This document shows, piece by piece, positions 18,000 through 28,572 of a stretch of DNA of 64,000 bases. The stretch's first letter is position 1. The number at the start of each line of letters is the position of its first letter. The position numbers and the translations under genes are program-made. The notes under the pieces were generated by a model. It saw only the letters and a list, made by a program, of their open reading frames with translations. It had not been told where the DNA came from and made no database searches. Source of the stretch: Candidatus Phytoplasma ziziphi (GTDB taxonomy: Bacteria; Bacillota_I; Bacilli_A; Acholeplasmatales; Acholeplasmataceae). Where the stretch lies: NCBI RefSeq assembly GCF_003640545.1, contig NZ_CP025121.1, positions 1-64,000 of the forward strand, written 5' to 3'.

Positions 18000-20441
18000 T
18001 TAAATAACTAAATTTAATAATTTATTTTTAATATAAATAACTTTCAAAATTTTACGATCTTGAAGTAAAAAATTAATTTTAGAATTTTGTAAAGCGTTTT
18101 TTAAAATAACATCTTGTATTTCGTTTTTTAAAACAAAAATTTTTGATTTAAATTGTCCATTTATTTGAATAACAATCTCAACTTTTTCATTTTCTATCTC
18201 TATTTCTTGATAAGAAGGCCATTGAGAATAAACTAATTCTTCCGCAGAAGATAAAAATTTTTCATTTAACTCTTCTGTTAAATGTGGCGCAATAGGGTTC
18301 AATAATTTTAAAAAAATTAGAATTTGATTAGAATTTATTTTTTTATCTTTATAAACTTTATTAATAAAAATCATTAATTGACTAATAACTTTATTAAATT
18401 TTAATTTCTCATAATTCTCAGTTACTATTTTAATAGTTTGATTTAATATTGGTTCTAAAATAGAACAATCATCATCTATCAAAAACAATGAAAAAATATT
18501 ATAAATCCTATTTAAAAAACGCTGAATTCCTTTGAAACCGCTTTCTGACCAAACCTTATTATCTTCTAAAGGTCCCAAAAACATAATATAAAGTCTTGTG
18601 ACATCAGCGCCATATTTCTCTAAAACTAAAGAAGCATTAACACTGTTGTCTTTGGACTTGCTCATTTTGAGATTATCTTCGCCTAAAATCATTCCTTGAT
18701 TAACTATTTTATGAAAAGGTTCTAAAGATGAAACTAATCCTAAATCATATAAAAATTTATGCCAAAAACGAGAATACAATAAATGTCCTACAGCATGTTC
18801 TTTTCCACCTATATAAAGATCTACAGGCAAAAAATAATCTAAAGCTTTTTTAGCCTCATCAGTATTAATATCTTGTATACCTAAAGTATTTCTTAAGATA
18901 TATCCTATATAATACCAAGAACTACCAGCCGTTTGTGGCATAGTGTTAGAATCTCTTTTATATTTTTTACCATCTTTTTCAAAATATAACCATGAAATTA
19001 CTTTGGATAAAGGAGATTGTTCATCGTTCGAATTTTCAATTTTATCTAATGAAGGAAGTTCTAAAGGAAAAGTTTTATCTTCTTCTAGGTAAATATTATT
19101 ATTTGCGTCATAATAAACTGGGAAAGGTTCGCCCCAATATCTTTGACGAGAAAAAACCCAATCACGCATTTGATAAGCATAATGAACATGACCTAAATTA
19201 TCTTTTTCAGATATTTCAATAATTTTATTATTAGCTTCTTCAACACTAAGACCGTTTAAAAAAGAACTATTTATAAATGTATCTTTTTCTGACATCGAAC
19301 GATAATGATCAAAATTATTAACATTAGATTCTGATTCATCAAATTTTAAAATAGGAATTATTTCTAAATTATATTTTTTAGCAAAATAAAAATCTCTTTC
19401 ATCGCAAAAAGGAACTGACATAATAGCTCCTGTAGCATAAGAAGGGAGGACGTAATCAGATATCCAAATAGGAATTTTTTTCTTATTAAAAGGATGAACA
19501 ACGTAACTGCCAATAAAAACACCTGTTTTTTCCTTATTAATATTTCTGTTTAAATCTGTTTTTTTCTTTGTCTCTTCTAAATATAATTTAACAGAATCCA
19601 TAAATTCTTTTTTAGTTAAAATATCAACTAAAGGATTTTCTGGCGCCAAAACTAAAGCGCTTACTCCAAAAATAGTACTTGGTTTAGTTGTGAAAACTTT
19701 TAAAAAATGATTATTTTCTGATAAAACAGGAAAGGAAAAAATAAAACCTTTTTTTTTACCTATCCAATTTTTTTGAATATCTTTTAATTGAACAGGCCAA
19801 TCTAATAAATCTAAATCTTTTAGCAACCTATCGAGATAATTAGTAATTTTTAAAACCCATTGTTTTTTTTTCTTTTTGACGACTGGATAATTACCTCTTT
19901 CAGAAAAAATACCTTTTTCTGTAAAAATGATTTCATCATTAGCCAAAACTGTTCCTAATTTTTCACAAAAGTTAACTTCTACATCTTGTAAAACAGCTAA
20001 TTTATGTTCATAAAATTTTTTAAAAAACCATTGAGTCCAACCATAAAAATAAGGATCTGAAGTAGATAATTCTTTATCCCAATTAACTCCTTTACCTAAC
20101 ATCTTTATTTGTTTTTTAAAATTTTCTATATTCTCATAAGTAAAATATTTAGGATTTTTTCCTGTTTTTAAAGCATACTGTTCAGCAGGTAATCCAAAAG
20201 AATCCCAACCAAAAGGATGAAAAACATTATATCCTTGCATTCTTTTAAATCTATTAATAATATCGCTGGCAGTATAACCTTCGATATGCCCAATATGTAA
20301 TCCAGAAGAAGAAGGATAAGGAAACATATCTAAACAATAAAATTTTTTCTTACTAAAATCATAACTTGTTTTAAAAGTTTGTTTTTTTTCCCAATTCAAC
20401 TGCCATTTTAATTCTATTTTACGAAAATCATAAATTAACAT
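18000..20441 (-). CDS. leuS: leucyl-tRNA synthetase
   Basis: 813 residues, class Ia. The HIGH motif is HIGH at 49-52 after MFPYPSSSGL, and KMSKS lies near residue 592. The editing CP1 insertion is present between them. It charges tRNA-Leu; a tRNA-Leu(GAG) gene is at 52.4 kb. No T-box leader is visible upstream. Confidence 0.97.
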   Translation of the reverse strand: MLIYDFRKIELKWQLNWEKKQTFKTSYDFSKKKFYCLDMFPYPSSSGLHIGHIEGYTASDIINRFKRMQGYNVFHPFGWDSFGLPAEQYALKTGKNPKYFTYENIENFKKQIKMLGKGVNWDKELSTSDPYFYGWTQWFFKKFYEHKLAVLQDVEVNFCEKLGTVLANDEIIFTEKGIFSERGNYPVVKKKKKQWVLKITNYLDRLLKDLDLLDWPVQLKDIQKNWIGKKKGFIFSFPVLSENNHFLKVFTTKPSTIFGVSALVLAPENPLVDILTKKEFMDSVKLYLEETKKKTDLNRNINKEKTGVFIGSYVVHPFNKKKIPIWISDYVLPSYATGAIMSVPFCDERDFYFAKKYNLEIIPILKFDESESNVNNFDHYRSMSEKDTFINSSFLNGLSVEEANNKIIEISEKDNLGHVHYAYQMRDWVFSRQRYWGEPFPVYYDANNNIYLEEDKTFPLELPSLDKIENSNDEQSPLSKVISWLYFEKDGKKYKRDSNTMPQTAGSSWYYIGYILRNTLGIQDINTDEAKKALDYFLPVDLYIGGKEHAVGHLLYSRFWHKFLYDLGLVSSLEPFHKIVNQGMILGEDNLKMSKSKDNSVNASLVLEKYGADVTRLYIMFLGPLEDNKVWSESGFKGIQRFLNRIYNIFSLFLIDDDCSILEPILNQTIKIVTENYEKLKFNKVISQLMIFINKVYKDKKINSNQILIFLKLLNPIAPHLTEELNEKFLSSAEELVYSQWPSYQEIEIENEKVEIVIQINGQFKSKIFVLKNEIQDVILKNALQNSKINFLLQDRKILKVIYIKNKLLNLVI

Positions 20442-20489
20442 AATAAAACCTTTATTTTGATATTTATTTAAATAAATAAAATAATTAAA

Positions 20490-20720
20490 TTATGATAAAT
20501 TACTTTCGACATAACTAACGATATCTTTTACAATTTTAAATTGTTGCATAACTTCGTCACTAATTTTAAGATCAAAAATTTTTTCTAATTCAATTACTAA
20601 TTCGACAGCATCGAAAGAATCTAAAGCTAAATCTTCTTTCAATCTAGTTTCTAAAAAAATTGTATCTTCTTTTATAGATTTTTTTTCACAAATAAGCTTC
20701 TTAATCTTATCAAAAATCAT
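20490..20720 (-). CDS. acpP: acyl carrier protein
   Basis: 76 residues. The phosphopantetheine site DSFDAVELVIELE (around Ser 34) and the acidic helix pattern identify ACP. Phytoplasmas lack full fatty-acid synthesis, so ACP probably serves phospholipid acyl transfer together with the FakA (52.5-54.2 kb) and PlsY (33.8 kb) functions; this link is inference. Confidence 0.95.
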   Translation of the reverse strand: MIFDKIKKLICEKKSIKEDTIFLETRLKEDLALDSFDAVELVIELEKIFDLKISDEVMQQFKIVKDIVSYVESNLS

Positions 20721-20941
20721 TTAAACTCCTATATAATATAAATAAATTATTACTTATTTAAATAAATTAAACAAAATAAAAAATTAAACATAAAACTATA
20801 TAAAAAATTAATTATATATAATTATATAATATTTTTTATATATTTTTATATGTTTAATTGATATAATTAACATTTTTTAATTTATTTAACAAAAAATATA
20901 TCTCATGATAAAAACAAAAATTTTTAATTATATAAATAATT

Positions 20942-20956
20942 AAAAAAAAAAAAAAA
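20942..20956. repeat. 15-A homopolymer
   Basis: A run of 15 A on the plus strand (15 T on the minus strand), directly against the stop codon of the YqaJ nuclease gene. It could act as the U-tract of a terminator, although no GC stem precedes it, and it is a likely slippage site. Confidence 0.85.
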
Positions 20957-21559
20957 TCAAAGTTTCTTTTTATTATTTTTTAATTGATTCAAAATTTGTT
21001 GTGCTTCTTTAAAAAGTTTATAAAAAATAAGACATTCTTCGTACATTTTTTCAATAAATATCGGATCTCTTTTGATCTCTTGCACTTTGGCATTTTGATA
21101 ACTTTGGAATACCAAAAAAAAAGCTTTTTCAGAAGAAGAACAATACATCTGTGCTTGTACTTGTGCATAATAATACATAGGAATTTGATCTTTAAGAAAA
21201 AAATTTTGCCAAGTTTTAGAATTAAAAGATATGGGACATTTAATTTCTAATAAACTTTTTGTTTCGCTATTCCAACCATCTAAAGATGCTGAAAAAAATT
21301 CTTTAACACAAACTAAAGGTTTAAATTCTGTTTTATTCACGTCATTAAAAAAATTTCTAGCTTGCGGTTCTAAAGCTCTGCCATGACGCATAAAATCATT
21401 ATCTTCTATTTTCTCATCAAAAAGTTTTCTTTTAAAAAGATTTTGTTTGTTTTCGAAAGGATTTAAACCCATAATTGTTGCTACTTCTGAAGCGTTAATA
21501 TATTTTTTTCTATGTTCAAACCAATCGCTAGAATTTTGTTCTAAATCAAAACTATTCAT
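20957..21559 (-). CDS. YqaJ-family (lambda-exonuclease-like) nuclease
   Basis: 200 residues. The YqaJ/RecE-type core is clear: NASEVATIMGLNPFENK (22-38), GRALEPQARNFF (60-71), then SLDGWN (92-97) and LLEIKCP (103-109), giving the PD-(D/E)xK residues E64, D94, E105 and K107, with the Q-rich YYAQVQAQMY helix after. Such enzymes resect DNA ends for phage or plasmid recombination, normally with a RecT/Bet annealase; none lies nearby. It stands alone between acpP and argS, so it is probably of phage or mobile-element origin. The residues needed for catalysis look intact. Confidence 0.88.
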   Translation of the reverse strand: MNSFDLEQNSSDWFEHRKKYINASEVATIMGLNPFENKQNLFKRKLFDEKIEDNDFMRHGRALEPQARNFFNDVNKTEFKPLVCVKEFFSASLDGWNSETKSLLEIKCPISFNSKTWQNFFLKDQIPMYYYAQVQAQMYCSSSEKAFFLVFQSYQNAKVQEIKRDPIFIEKMYEECLIFYKLFKEAQQILNQLKNNKKKL

Positions 21560-21773
21560 AAAAAACCTTTCTTTTGCGTAATTTCAAAATTTATTAAAAT
21601 AATAAAAATAATTCTAATTATAATATAAAATAAAAAAATATTTTAGACAAATTTATTTTTATTAAAAAATAATTAATATGTCTTTTAAAATTATTTTTTA
21701 ATAATAAAAAATATAAAAAAAGAAAAAAATAAATAAAATATTTTTTTAAAAATAAAAAAATTAACTAAATTTT

Positions 21774-23465
21774 CTACATTTTTTCTAAAATAGGCACTCC
21801 TAAAATTTTTAATCCTTCTTTTAAAATAATTAAAAGACTTTTAATCAATAAAATATTAGCATATTGTAATTTTAAATCATTATTATTTAAAATTTTTTCT
21901 TTTTCATAAAATTTATTAGCATTTTTAGCTAATTGAAAAAGATATCTAGCTAAAATACTTGGCATATTAGACTCTTGAACTTTTTCTAATACAGAATCAA
22001 ATTGATCCATTAATCTAATCAAAACATAATAATGAAATTTTTCATAATAAGGATTTAAATCATTTTTTGTTAATTCATTAATATTAAAATCTTGTTTTTG
22101 AATAATAGAATTTAGTCTAACTACCGTATATTGTAAATAAGGACCTGTATTACCTTCAAATTTTAACATTTTTTCTAAATCGAATTCTATATCTAAATGA
22201 CGATCGTTTTTTAAATCATTAAAAATAATAGCTCCAATAGATATTTGACGAGATATTTCGTTTATCTTTTCTGGAAAAAAATTTCTATCTTTTATTATAT
22301 TTTTAACTTCTATTTCTGCTTTATAAATTATATCTTTTAATCTAAAATTATTATTTTCTCTTGTAGATATTTTCATATTTTGAAATAAAATTAAACCAAA
22401 ATTAACATGTTCTAATTGTAAATTTTCGTAACCAATCTTATTAATTACTAATTTTAATTGTTGATAATGTAATTTTTGTTCATTACCTACTACATATAAA
22501 CATTTAGAAAAATTAAATTTTTGATAACGATATAAAACACATGCTATATCTCTTGTTAAATAAAGAGTACTTCCGTTTTTTTTCTGTATTAAAGCTGGTG
22601 ATAAATCATTTTCTAAAGGAATAACATAAGCTTCATCATCTAATACAAGTATTTTTTTATTCTTTAGTTCTTCTAATAATTGAATCGCTTTATCATGAAA
22701 AAAAGATTCACCAATATAATAATCAAACGAAACACCTAATAAATCATAAATTTGATGAAATTCGTTTAAAGAAATTTCTTTAAAATATTTCCATAATTCA
22801 TTTATTTCTTTATCTTTATTTTCCAAAAGATAAAAAATTTGTCTTGCTTGTTCATCTAATTGTGGATTTTTAATCTCTTCTTGATGAAATAAAATATAAA
22901 CCCTTTGTAATTCATTAATAGGGTCTTTTAACATATTTTCTTTTTTGGCCCATTTTTGATAAGCTACAATTAATTTTCCAAATTGAGTGCCCCAATCGCC
23001 TAAATGGTTAATGCTAACAGTTTTAAAACCTAACTTTTGATAAACTTTTTTTAAAGCATTACCGATAACTGTAGAACGTAAATGTCCAATAGAGAAGTTT
23101 TTAGCTATATTCGGAGAAGAATAATCTAAAACTACTATTTGATTATTAAATTCTTTTTGACAATAACTCTCATCGCTATTTAAAATATTCAATAAAATGT
23201 TTTGAGTGATTTTTTTTCTATTTAATTTAATATTTAAAAAACCATTTTGAAAAAAAACATTTTCTATTTGTTCCAACTCTATTAAATCTTTTTTAAAAAC
23301 TTCAAAAATTTCTAATAAATTTTTTTTTAAAATTTTAACATAACTAAACAAGGGTATAAAAAAATCAAATTTATCTTCATTCAAATTATTTTGTAAAAAT
23401 ATAGAGCAAACATATTTATCATTTAAAATTTTTTCTATTTTTGTTTTAATTTTTTTTAAATACAT
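21774..23465 (-). CDS. argS: arginyl-tRNA synthetase
   Basis: 563 residues, normal. The class I HIGH-like motif appears in SSPNIAKNFSIGHLRST (about 115-131). The C-terminal anticodon-binding domain (ALARYL-type DALR segment near 505) is recognisable. It stands between the YqaJ nuclease and rluD. Confidence 0.96.
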   Translation of the reverse strand: MYLKKIKTKIEKILNDKYVCSIFLQNNLNEDKFDFFIPLFSYVKILKKNLLEIFEVFKKDLIELEQIENVFFQNGFLNIKLNRKKITQNILLNILNSDESYCQKEFNNQIVVLDYSSPNIAKNFSIGHLRSTVIGNALKKVYQKLGFKTVSINHLGDWGTQFGKLIVAYQKWAKKENMLKDPINELQRVYILFHQEEIKNPQLDEQARQIFYLLENKDKEINELWKYFKEISLNEFHQIYDLLGVSFDYYIGESFFHDKAIQLLEELKNKKILVLDDEAYVIPLENDLSPALIQKKNGSTLYLTRDIACVLYRYQKFNFSKCLYVVGNEQKLHYQQLKLVINKIGYENLQLEHVNFGLILFQNMKISTRENNNFRLKDIIYKAEIEVKNIIKDRNFFPEKINEISRQISIGAIIFNDLKNDRHLDIEFDLEKMLKFEGNTGPYLQYTVVRLNSIIQKQDFNINELTKNDLNPYYEKFHYYVLIRLMDQFDSVLEKVQESNMPSILARYLFQLAKNANKFYEKEKILNNNDLKLQYANILLIKSLLIILKEGLKILGVPILEKM

Positions 23466-23503
23466 AAAAACTACCCTTGATTATTTATTATTTTATAATT
23501 TAT

Positions 23504-24403
23504 TTAATTTGATTCTATTTTATTCAAAAATTCTTGAAACTGTAAAGGTAAAGAGGTTTCGAATTTTAATTTTTCACCAGTGAAAGGATGAGTAAATTCT
23601 AATTTTTTGGCATGTAATAACTGTTGTTGTAACGTTTGTTTTTTTGGACCATATAAACAATCACCGACAATAGGATGTTTTAGATAAGATAAATGAACTC
23701 TAATTTGATGCATCCTACCTGTTTCTAATTTTAATTCTAATAAAGAAAATTTTTCAAACTTCTTTAAAATTCGAAAATGAGTAATAGAAGGTTTTCCTTG
23801 TAAAGAAACTTCCATTTTTAAACGATTATGAATACTTCTTCTTATAGGAATATCACAGGTACCACAATCATAACCTAAAAAACCATAAATCAAAGCCCAA
23901 TAAATTCTTTTTATTTCTCTCTTTTTAATTAATTTTTGCATTCTAATCACAGCTTCTTCTGTTTTTCCTACAACTATTAAACCTGTAGTATCTTTATCAA
24001 GACGATGAATAATTCCAGGTCTGTTTCCTTCTGAAAATTGAAAATCTTTAATTTGATAATATAATCCATTAATTAAAGTAACTCCAGAATAACTAAGAGA
24101 AGGGTGGACTATTAAATTTTGAGGTTTATCAATAACAACTAAATACTGATCCTCATAGATTATTTTTAATTTTAAATTAATAGGTTCAAAAATATTAGAA
24201 GAAAAATTTTTTTCAATATTAGGAACTTTTATTGTATCATTTGTTTTTAATAAATAACTTTTTTTAGATATTTTATCATTAACAATAATCTGACCAGAAT
24301 CAATTAAAGAACCACAATATTTTCTGCTAATATTTAATTTTTGTGTCAAAAAAAGATCTAAACGTATATTTTTTTCTTTATCTTGAACGATTAATAATCT
24401 CAT
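23504..24403 (-). CDS. rluD: 23S rRNA pseudouridine synthase, RluD family
   Basis: 299 residues: an S4 RNA-binding domain at the N-terminus (KLNISRKYCGSLIDSGQIIV near 22-41), then a catalytic domain with the Asp in RPGIIHRLDKDTTGLIVVGK. The late GRMHQIRVHLSYLKHPIVGD block is typical. It converts uridines in helix 69 of 23S rRNA to pseudouridine. RluD rather than RluC is inferred from length and the lone S4 domain, so the exact target is less certain. Confidence 0.9.
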   Translation of the reverse strand: MRLLIVQDKEKNIRLDLFLTQKLNISRKYCGSLIDSGQIIVNDKISKKSYLLKTNDTIKVPNIEKNFSSNIFEPINLKLKIIYEDQYLVVIDKPQNLIVHPSLSYSGVTLINGLYYQIKDFQFSEGNRPGIIHRLDKDTTGLIVVGKTEEAVIRMQKLIKKREIKRIYWALIYGFLGYDCGTCDIPIRRSIHNRLKMEVSLQGKPSITHFRILKKFEKFSLLELKLETGRMHQIRVHLSYLKHPIVGDCLYGPKKQTLQQQLLHAKKLEFTHPFTGEKLKFETSLPLQFQEFLNKIESN

Positions 24404-24450
24404 AATTCACCACAAAATTCCAAAAGAAATTCAATTTTACTAAAATAAAG

Positions 24451-24489
24451 AAAAAATGTACCATGTCAAAAAACATAAATACATTTTTT
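24451..24489. terminator. possible terminator hairpin between ftsH and rluD
   Basis: AAAAAATGTA (24451-24460) pairs perfectly with TACATTTTTT (24480-24489), with a 19-base loop. The loop is large and the stem AT-rich, so this is a weak candidate. Confidence 0.35.
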
Positions 24490-24586
24490 ATTATAAAACT
24501 ATCTCAATATCTAATTTAAAAGAAATATATTTTATATTTTTTTAAATTTATTAAATTATTTATTTATTTTTTTAATTCAATAATTT

Positions 24587-26590
24587 TCAATTTAATGAAT
24601 TAATATCGTCTTTTGTATCTGAAAATTTTTTTGGATCAGAATCATTAATTTCATAAACTTTTTCTTCTTGTTTCTCTTCTTCTGATTGTCTTTCGATGTC
24701 TTTTTGTTTTTGTTCTTCTGCTTGTCTGTCTTGTTCTTTTTGTTTATCAAACCAGCTCAATTTATTCGTTTCTGCTATTTCTTGAATATCTTTTTTATTA
24801 AGAGTTTCGATCGCTAATAAATATTCTGTAATCTTAATAAATAATTCTTTATTTTCGGAAATTATTTTTTTAGCTTTCTCATAACAATTAAATATAATTT
24901 TTTGTATAGTTTGATCGATTTCTAAAGCTTTAGGATCTGAAAAGTTTTTATGAAAATTATTACCTTCTTCAAATTGAACTAAACCTAAATCACTCATTCC
25001 GAATATAGTAACCATTTTTTTAGCAATATTAGTTGCCATTTTAAAATCTTGATAAGCTCCATTAGAAACATCATCTAAAAATAATTCCTCTGCTGCGCGC
25101 CCACCTAAAAAAGAAGTAATTTCTGCTAATAATTGTTGTTTAGATGAAAAAAAGCTATCCTCTTCGCTAGAAAATAAATTATAACCACCCGAATTACCAC
25201 GCGGAATAATAGTTACTTTTTCTACTTTTCGGGAATCTTTTAATTTTAAACCAATAATAGCATGTCCTGCTTCATGATAAGAAATCATTTTCTTTTCTTT
25301 TTCAGAATATTTAACGCTTTTTTTAGCTGGGCCCATTAAAATACGATCTATAGCTTCACTGATAGTTTTTTTATCGATAACATCAGCATTATTTCTAGTA
25401 GTTAATAAAGCTGCTTCGTTTAAAATACCTTCTAATTGGGCTCCACTAAAACCAGAGGTAACTCTAGCTACTTCTTCTAAATTAACATCAGGAGAAATTT
25501 TTTTATTTAAAGAATGTAATTTTAAAATAGCTTCTCTATCTTTAACGCTTGGTAAATTAACAATAAAACGACGTTCTAACCTTCCTGGTCTCAATAAAGC
25601 AGGATCTAAAAAATCAGGTTGATTTGTAGCAGCTACAACAATAACTCCTTGATTTTGATTATATCCATCTAATTCAATTAATAATTGATTTAAAGTTTGT
25701 TCTTGTTCACTATTACCGCCATAAGAATTCATTCCTCTTTTGCGAGCAAGTGTTTCGATTTCATCTATAAAAATAATACAAGGAGCATGTTCTTGAGCTG
25801 ATTTAAATAAACTTCTAATACGTGCAGCTCCTAATCCTACAAACATTTCGACAAATTCTGAACCCGAAACAGCAAAAAAAGGTACTTTAGCTTCTCCGGC
25901 AAGAGCTTTCGCTAATAATGTTTTACCAGTTCCAGGAGGTCCAGATAATAAAACTCCTTTAGGAATTCTAGCGCCCATCAAATAATATTTTTTAGGATTT
26001 TTTAAAAAATCTACTAATTCGGCTAATTCTTCTTTTTCTTCTTCGGCGCCTGCGACATCTTTAAAAGTTAATGTAGGTTGTTTAAATGAACTTTTATTTT
26101 TTTGTGTTTTAATTTTATCTCTATCGGAAAAATGTTCAACTAATTGGCCTGTAGCACCAGTTAAATATTTTAATAAAAAATACACAATATAAACAGCAAA
26201 ACATATACGCAATGCGCTTAACAAAGGTCCGAATCCTCGAAACTCTTGATATTCAATAGGTCCTTTGAATTTGTATTGGAATTTGTCTTGTAATTTTTCC
26301 TTTGCATCTGTTATAAATTTTTCATATTGGTCATTTGACACAAATTCGTAAATGTCTGTTGATTTCGAACTATTTTTATATTTAATATGTATATTGTAAA
26401 TAGGATTAAAAGGACTAATTAAATAAGGTTGTATTTCTTTTATATCATCGAAATTCGAATATTGAAAAGAACTTATATCTTTATTTTGGTTTTTCCAAGT
26501 AACATTGTATAAAGAACATACAACACCTATTATTAAAATAATTCCAATTAAGCCCCAAACAGCTTTTGATAAATATTTTTTCATATTCAT
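24587..26590 (-). CDS. ftsH: membrane AAA+ metalloprotease FtsH (HflB)
   Basis: 667 residues with two membrane helices (about 11-29 and 122-142) flanking an external domain. The AAA module has Walker A GPPGTGKT (217-224) and Walker B IIFIDE (272-277); the M41 protease has HEAGH (439-443). All catalytic elements look intact. From about residue 620 the tail is a highly charged Gln/Glu/Lys stretch with no similarity to the core. FtsH degrades misassembled membrane proteins. Phytoplasmas often carry several copies, some associated with virulence; a broken fragment of another copy lies at 62.8 kb. Confidence 0.97.
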   Translation of the reverse strand: MNMKKYLSKAVWGLIGIILIIGVVCSLYNVTWKNQNKDISSFQYSNFDDIKEIQPYLISPFNPIYNIHIKYKNSSKSTDIYEFVSNDQYEKFITDAKEKLQDKFQYKFKGPIEYQEFRGFGPLLSALRICFAVYIVYFLLKYLTGATGQLVEHFSDRDKIKTQKNKSSFKQPTLTFKDVAGAEEEKEELAELVDFLKNPKKYYLMGARIPKGVLLSGPPGTGKTLLAKALAGEAKVPFFAVSGSEFVEMFVGLGAARIRSLFKSAQEHAPCIIFIDEIETLARKRGMNSYGGNSEQEQTLNQLLIELDGYNQNQGVIVVAATNQPDFLDPALLRPGRLERRFIVNLPSVKDREAILKLHSLNKKISPDVNLEEVARVTSGFSGAQLEGILNEAALLTTRNNADVIDKKTISEAIDRILMGPAKKSVKYSEKEKKMISYHEAGHAIIGLKLKDSRKVEKVTIIPRGNSGGYNLFSSEEDSFFSSKQQLLAEITSFLGGRAAEELFLDDVSNGAYQDFKMATNIAKKMVTIFGMSDLGLVQFEEGNNFHKNFSDPKALEIDQTIQKIIFNCYEKAKKIISENKELFIKITEYLLAIETLNKKDIQEIAETNKLSWFDKQKEQDRQAEEQKQKDIERQSEEEKQEEKVYEINDSDPKKFSDTKDDINSLN

Positions 26591-26650
26591 ACTTTTTTTG
26601 TCCTTATAAATACAAGTTAATAATTATAAAATAAATTGATAAATTGATTT

Positions 26651-27925
26651 TTATTTAATCAAATCTATACCTATATAACTACGTAAAACTTCAGGTATAA
26701 CAATATTTCCGTTTTCATTTTGATAATTTTCCATAATCGCCATCATTGTTCTACCTATAGCTAAAGCAGAACCGTTCAAAGTATGTAAATATTGTCTTTT
26801 TGTTTTTTTATCTCGAATAAATTTAATATTTGCTCTTCTAGATTGAAAATCTTCCGCATTGCTTATAGAAGCTATTTCACAATATTTTTGCTGTCCAGGT
26901 AACCATACTTCAATATCATAAGTTTTGCTCATACTAAAACCTAAATCACCAGTAGATAAAACAACCACTCTATATGGCAAATTCAATTGTTGTAAAATAT
27001 ATTCAGAATCTTTCAACATTTGTTCTAAAACTGCATAAGAATTATCAGGTTCTACCAATTGGACTAATTCTACTTTATTAAATTGTTTTTGTCTTAAAAT
27101 GCCTCTTGTGTTTTTTCCAGCTGCTCCAGCTTCTTGCCTAAAACAAGTAGTATAACAAACATATTTTAAAGGTAATTGATTTACATCTAAAACATCATCT
27201 CGATGTAAATTAATCATAGGAACTTCACCTGTAGGATTTAAATACCAATTTTGTTTATCTAATTTTAATTGAAAAATTTCTTGTTTAAATTTTGGAAGTT
27301 GTCCTGAAGAAAACATAGATTTTTCGTTCACAATAAAAGGAGGAAAAATTTCTTTATATCCTTTTGATACATGAGTATCAATCATAAAGTTAATTAATGC
27401 TCTTTCTAATTTAGCGCCAATTCCTTTTAAAACAACAAATTTACTTCCTGTAATTTTAACAGCTTTTTCAAAGTCTAAAATATCTAGTTTCTTTCCTAAC
27501 TCTAAATGATCTTTTATAGAAAAAGACATTTCTTTAGGTTCAGAAAAACGTAATATCTCAATATTATCTTCTGACGTAGTTCCAAAAGGGACAGAATCAT
27601 GAGGCAAATTAGGAATATTTGATAAAATATCTAAAATTTGCTTTTCTACTTCTTGAAATTTTTGTTCAAATTCTTTTAAATTTTTTTTAAAAATTTGTTC
27701 TTTTTGAAAAAAATGTTCATCCAAATTATCTTTTAATTTCGATTCTGAAATTTCTTTTGATAAATTGTTTTTTTGAAATCTTATTTTTTCTATTTCATTA
27801 ATTAATTTTTTTCTATCTTTATCTAAATGAATAAGTTGCTTTAAAAAAAATGAATCTGTTTGTCTTTTTTTCATTTTATCTAAAACTAAATCCATATTAC
27901 TAAGAACAAATTTCAAATCTAACAT
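26651..27925 (-). CDS. serS: seryl-tRNA synthetase
   Basis: 424 residues, normal. N-terminal coiled-coil tRNA-binding arm (about 30-100), then class II motifs including RQEAGAAGKNTRGILRQKQF (motif 2 region) and GSALAIGRTMMAIMENYQ (motif 3). It charges tRNA-Ser. It lies between rpsT and ftsH on the same strand. Confidence 0.97.
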   Translation of the reverse strand: MLDLKFVLSNMDLVLDKMKKRQTDSFFLKQLIHLDKDRKKLINEIEKIRFQKNNLSKEISESKLKDNLDEHFFQKEQIFKKNLKEFEQKFQEVEKQILDILSNIPNLPHDSVPFGTTSEDNIEILRFSEPKEMSFSIKDHLELGKKLDILDFEKAVKITGSKFVVLKGIGAKLERALINFMIDTHVSKGYKEIFPPFIVNEKSMFSSGQLPKFKQEIFQLKLDKQNWYLNPTGEVPMINLHRDDVLDVNQLPLKYVCYTTCFRQEAGAAGKNTRGILRQKQFNKVELVQLVEPDNSYAVLEQMLKDSEYILQQLNLPYRVVVLSTGDLGFSMSKTYDIEVWLPGQQKYCEIASISNAEDFQSRRANIKFIRDKKTKRQYLHTLNGSALAIGRTMMAIMENYQNENGNIVIPEVLRSYIGIDLIK

Positions 27926-27998
27926 AAAAAATCCTTTTTATTATGATAATTATTTTCTTTTTTTAATTAAAATTATTAAAAAAAGAAAAAAATTATCT

Positions 27999-28265
27999 TT
28001 ATTTTAAAATACTATTTAATAATTTAGATATTTTAGATTTATTTCTAGATACAAAATTTTTATGATAAATTCCTTTAGATACACCTTTGTCTAAAGCTCC
28101 ATTCATCTTATTAAAAAAAATAATAGCTTGTTCTTTATCCGCAGAAGCAATGAATTTATTAAAATTATTATCTAAAGTTCTCATTTTTGATTTATAAGAT
28201 TTTCTTTTTAATCTGCGTTTCGCATCAGTTTTAACACGTTTTTTTTGTTGTTTAATATTTGCCAT
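27999..28265 (-). CDS. rpsT: 30S ribosomal protein S20
   Basis: 88 residues from the ATG at 28265 (MANIKQQKKRVKTDAKRR). A longer frame to 28310 exists, but AAAGGAT lies just before 28265. The helical, lysine-rich composition and the KSYKSKMRT block match S20, which binds the 16S 5' and 3' minor domains. Confidence 0.94.
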   Translation of the reverse strand: MANIKQQKKRVKTDAKRRLKRKSYKSKMRTLDNNFNKFIASADKEQAIIFFNKMNGALDKGVSKGIYHKNFVSRNKSKISKLLNSILK

Positions 28266-28354
28266 ATTTTTATATCCTTTTTTTATAAAATTTAAATTAT
28301 TAATACACACATTAATATTTTATAATATTAATATTAATTTATGATAATTAAATA

Positions 28355-28432
28355 TTATATAACTATTATATTAAAAAGAATTATATAACTATTATATTAA
28401 AAAGAATTATATAACTATTATATTAAAAAGAA
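28355..28432. repeat. three tandem 26-bp repeats
   Basis: Three perfect copies of a 26-base unit beginning TTATATAACTATTATATT and ending AAAAAGAA, at 28355-28380, 28381-28406 and 28407-28432, followed by a partial copy (TTATATAA). They lie in the gap between the Pr6Pr-like gene and rpsT, in line with the rpsT promoter region on the minus strand. Confidence 0.95.
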
Positions 28433-28572
28433 TTATATAAAGAACTTTATATAACTATTTTTAATAACCTTTTTAGAAATAAAATAAATATTGTTTTAAT
28501 CAATAAAAAATTAATAATAAATCTTTTTTTTAACAAACCAAAAAATAATTTTAATTTTTCAAAAAATCAAAA

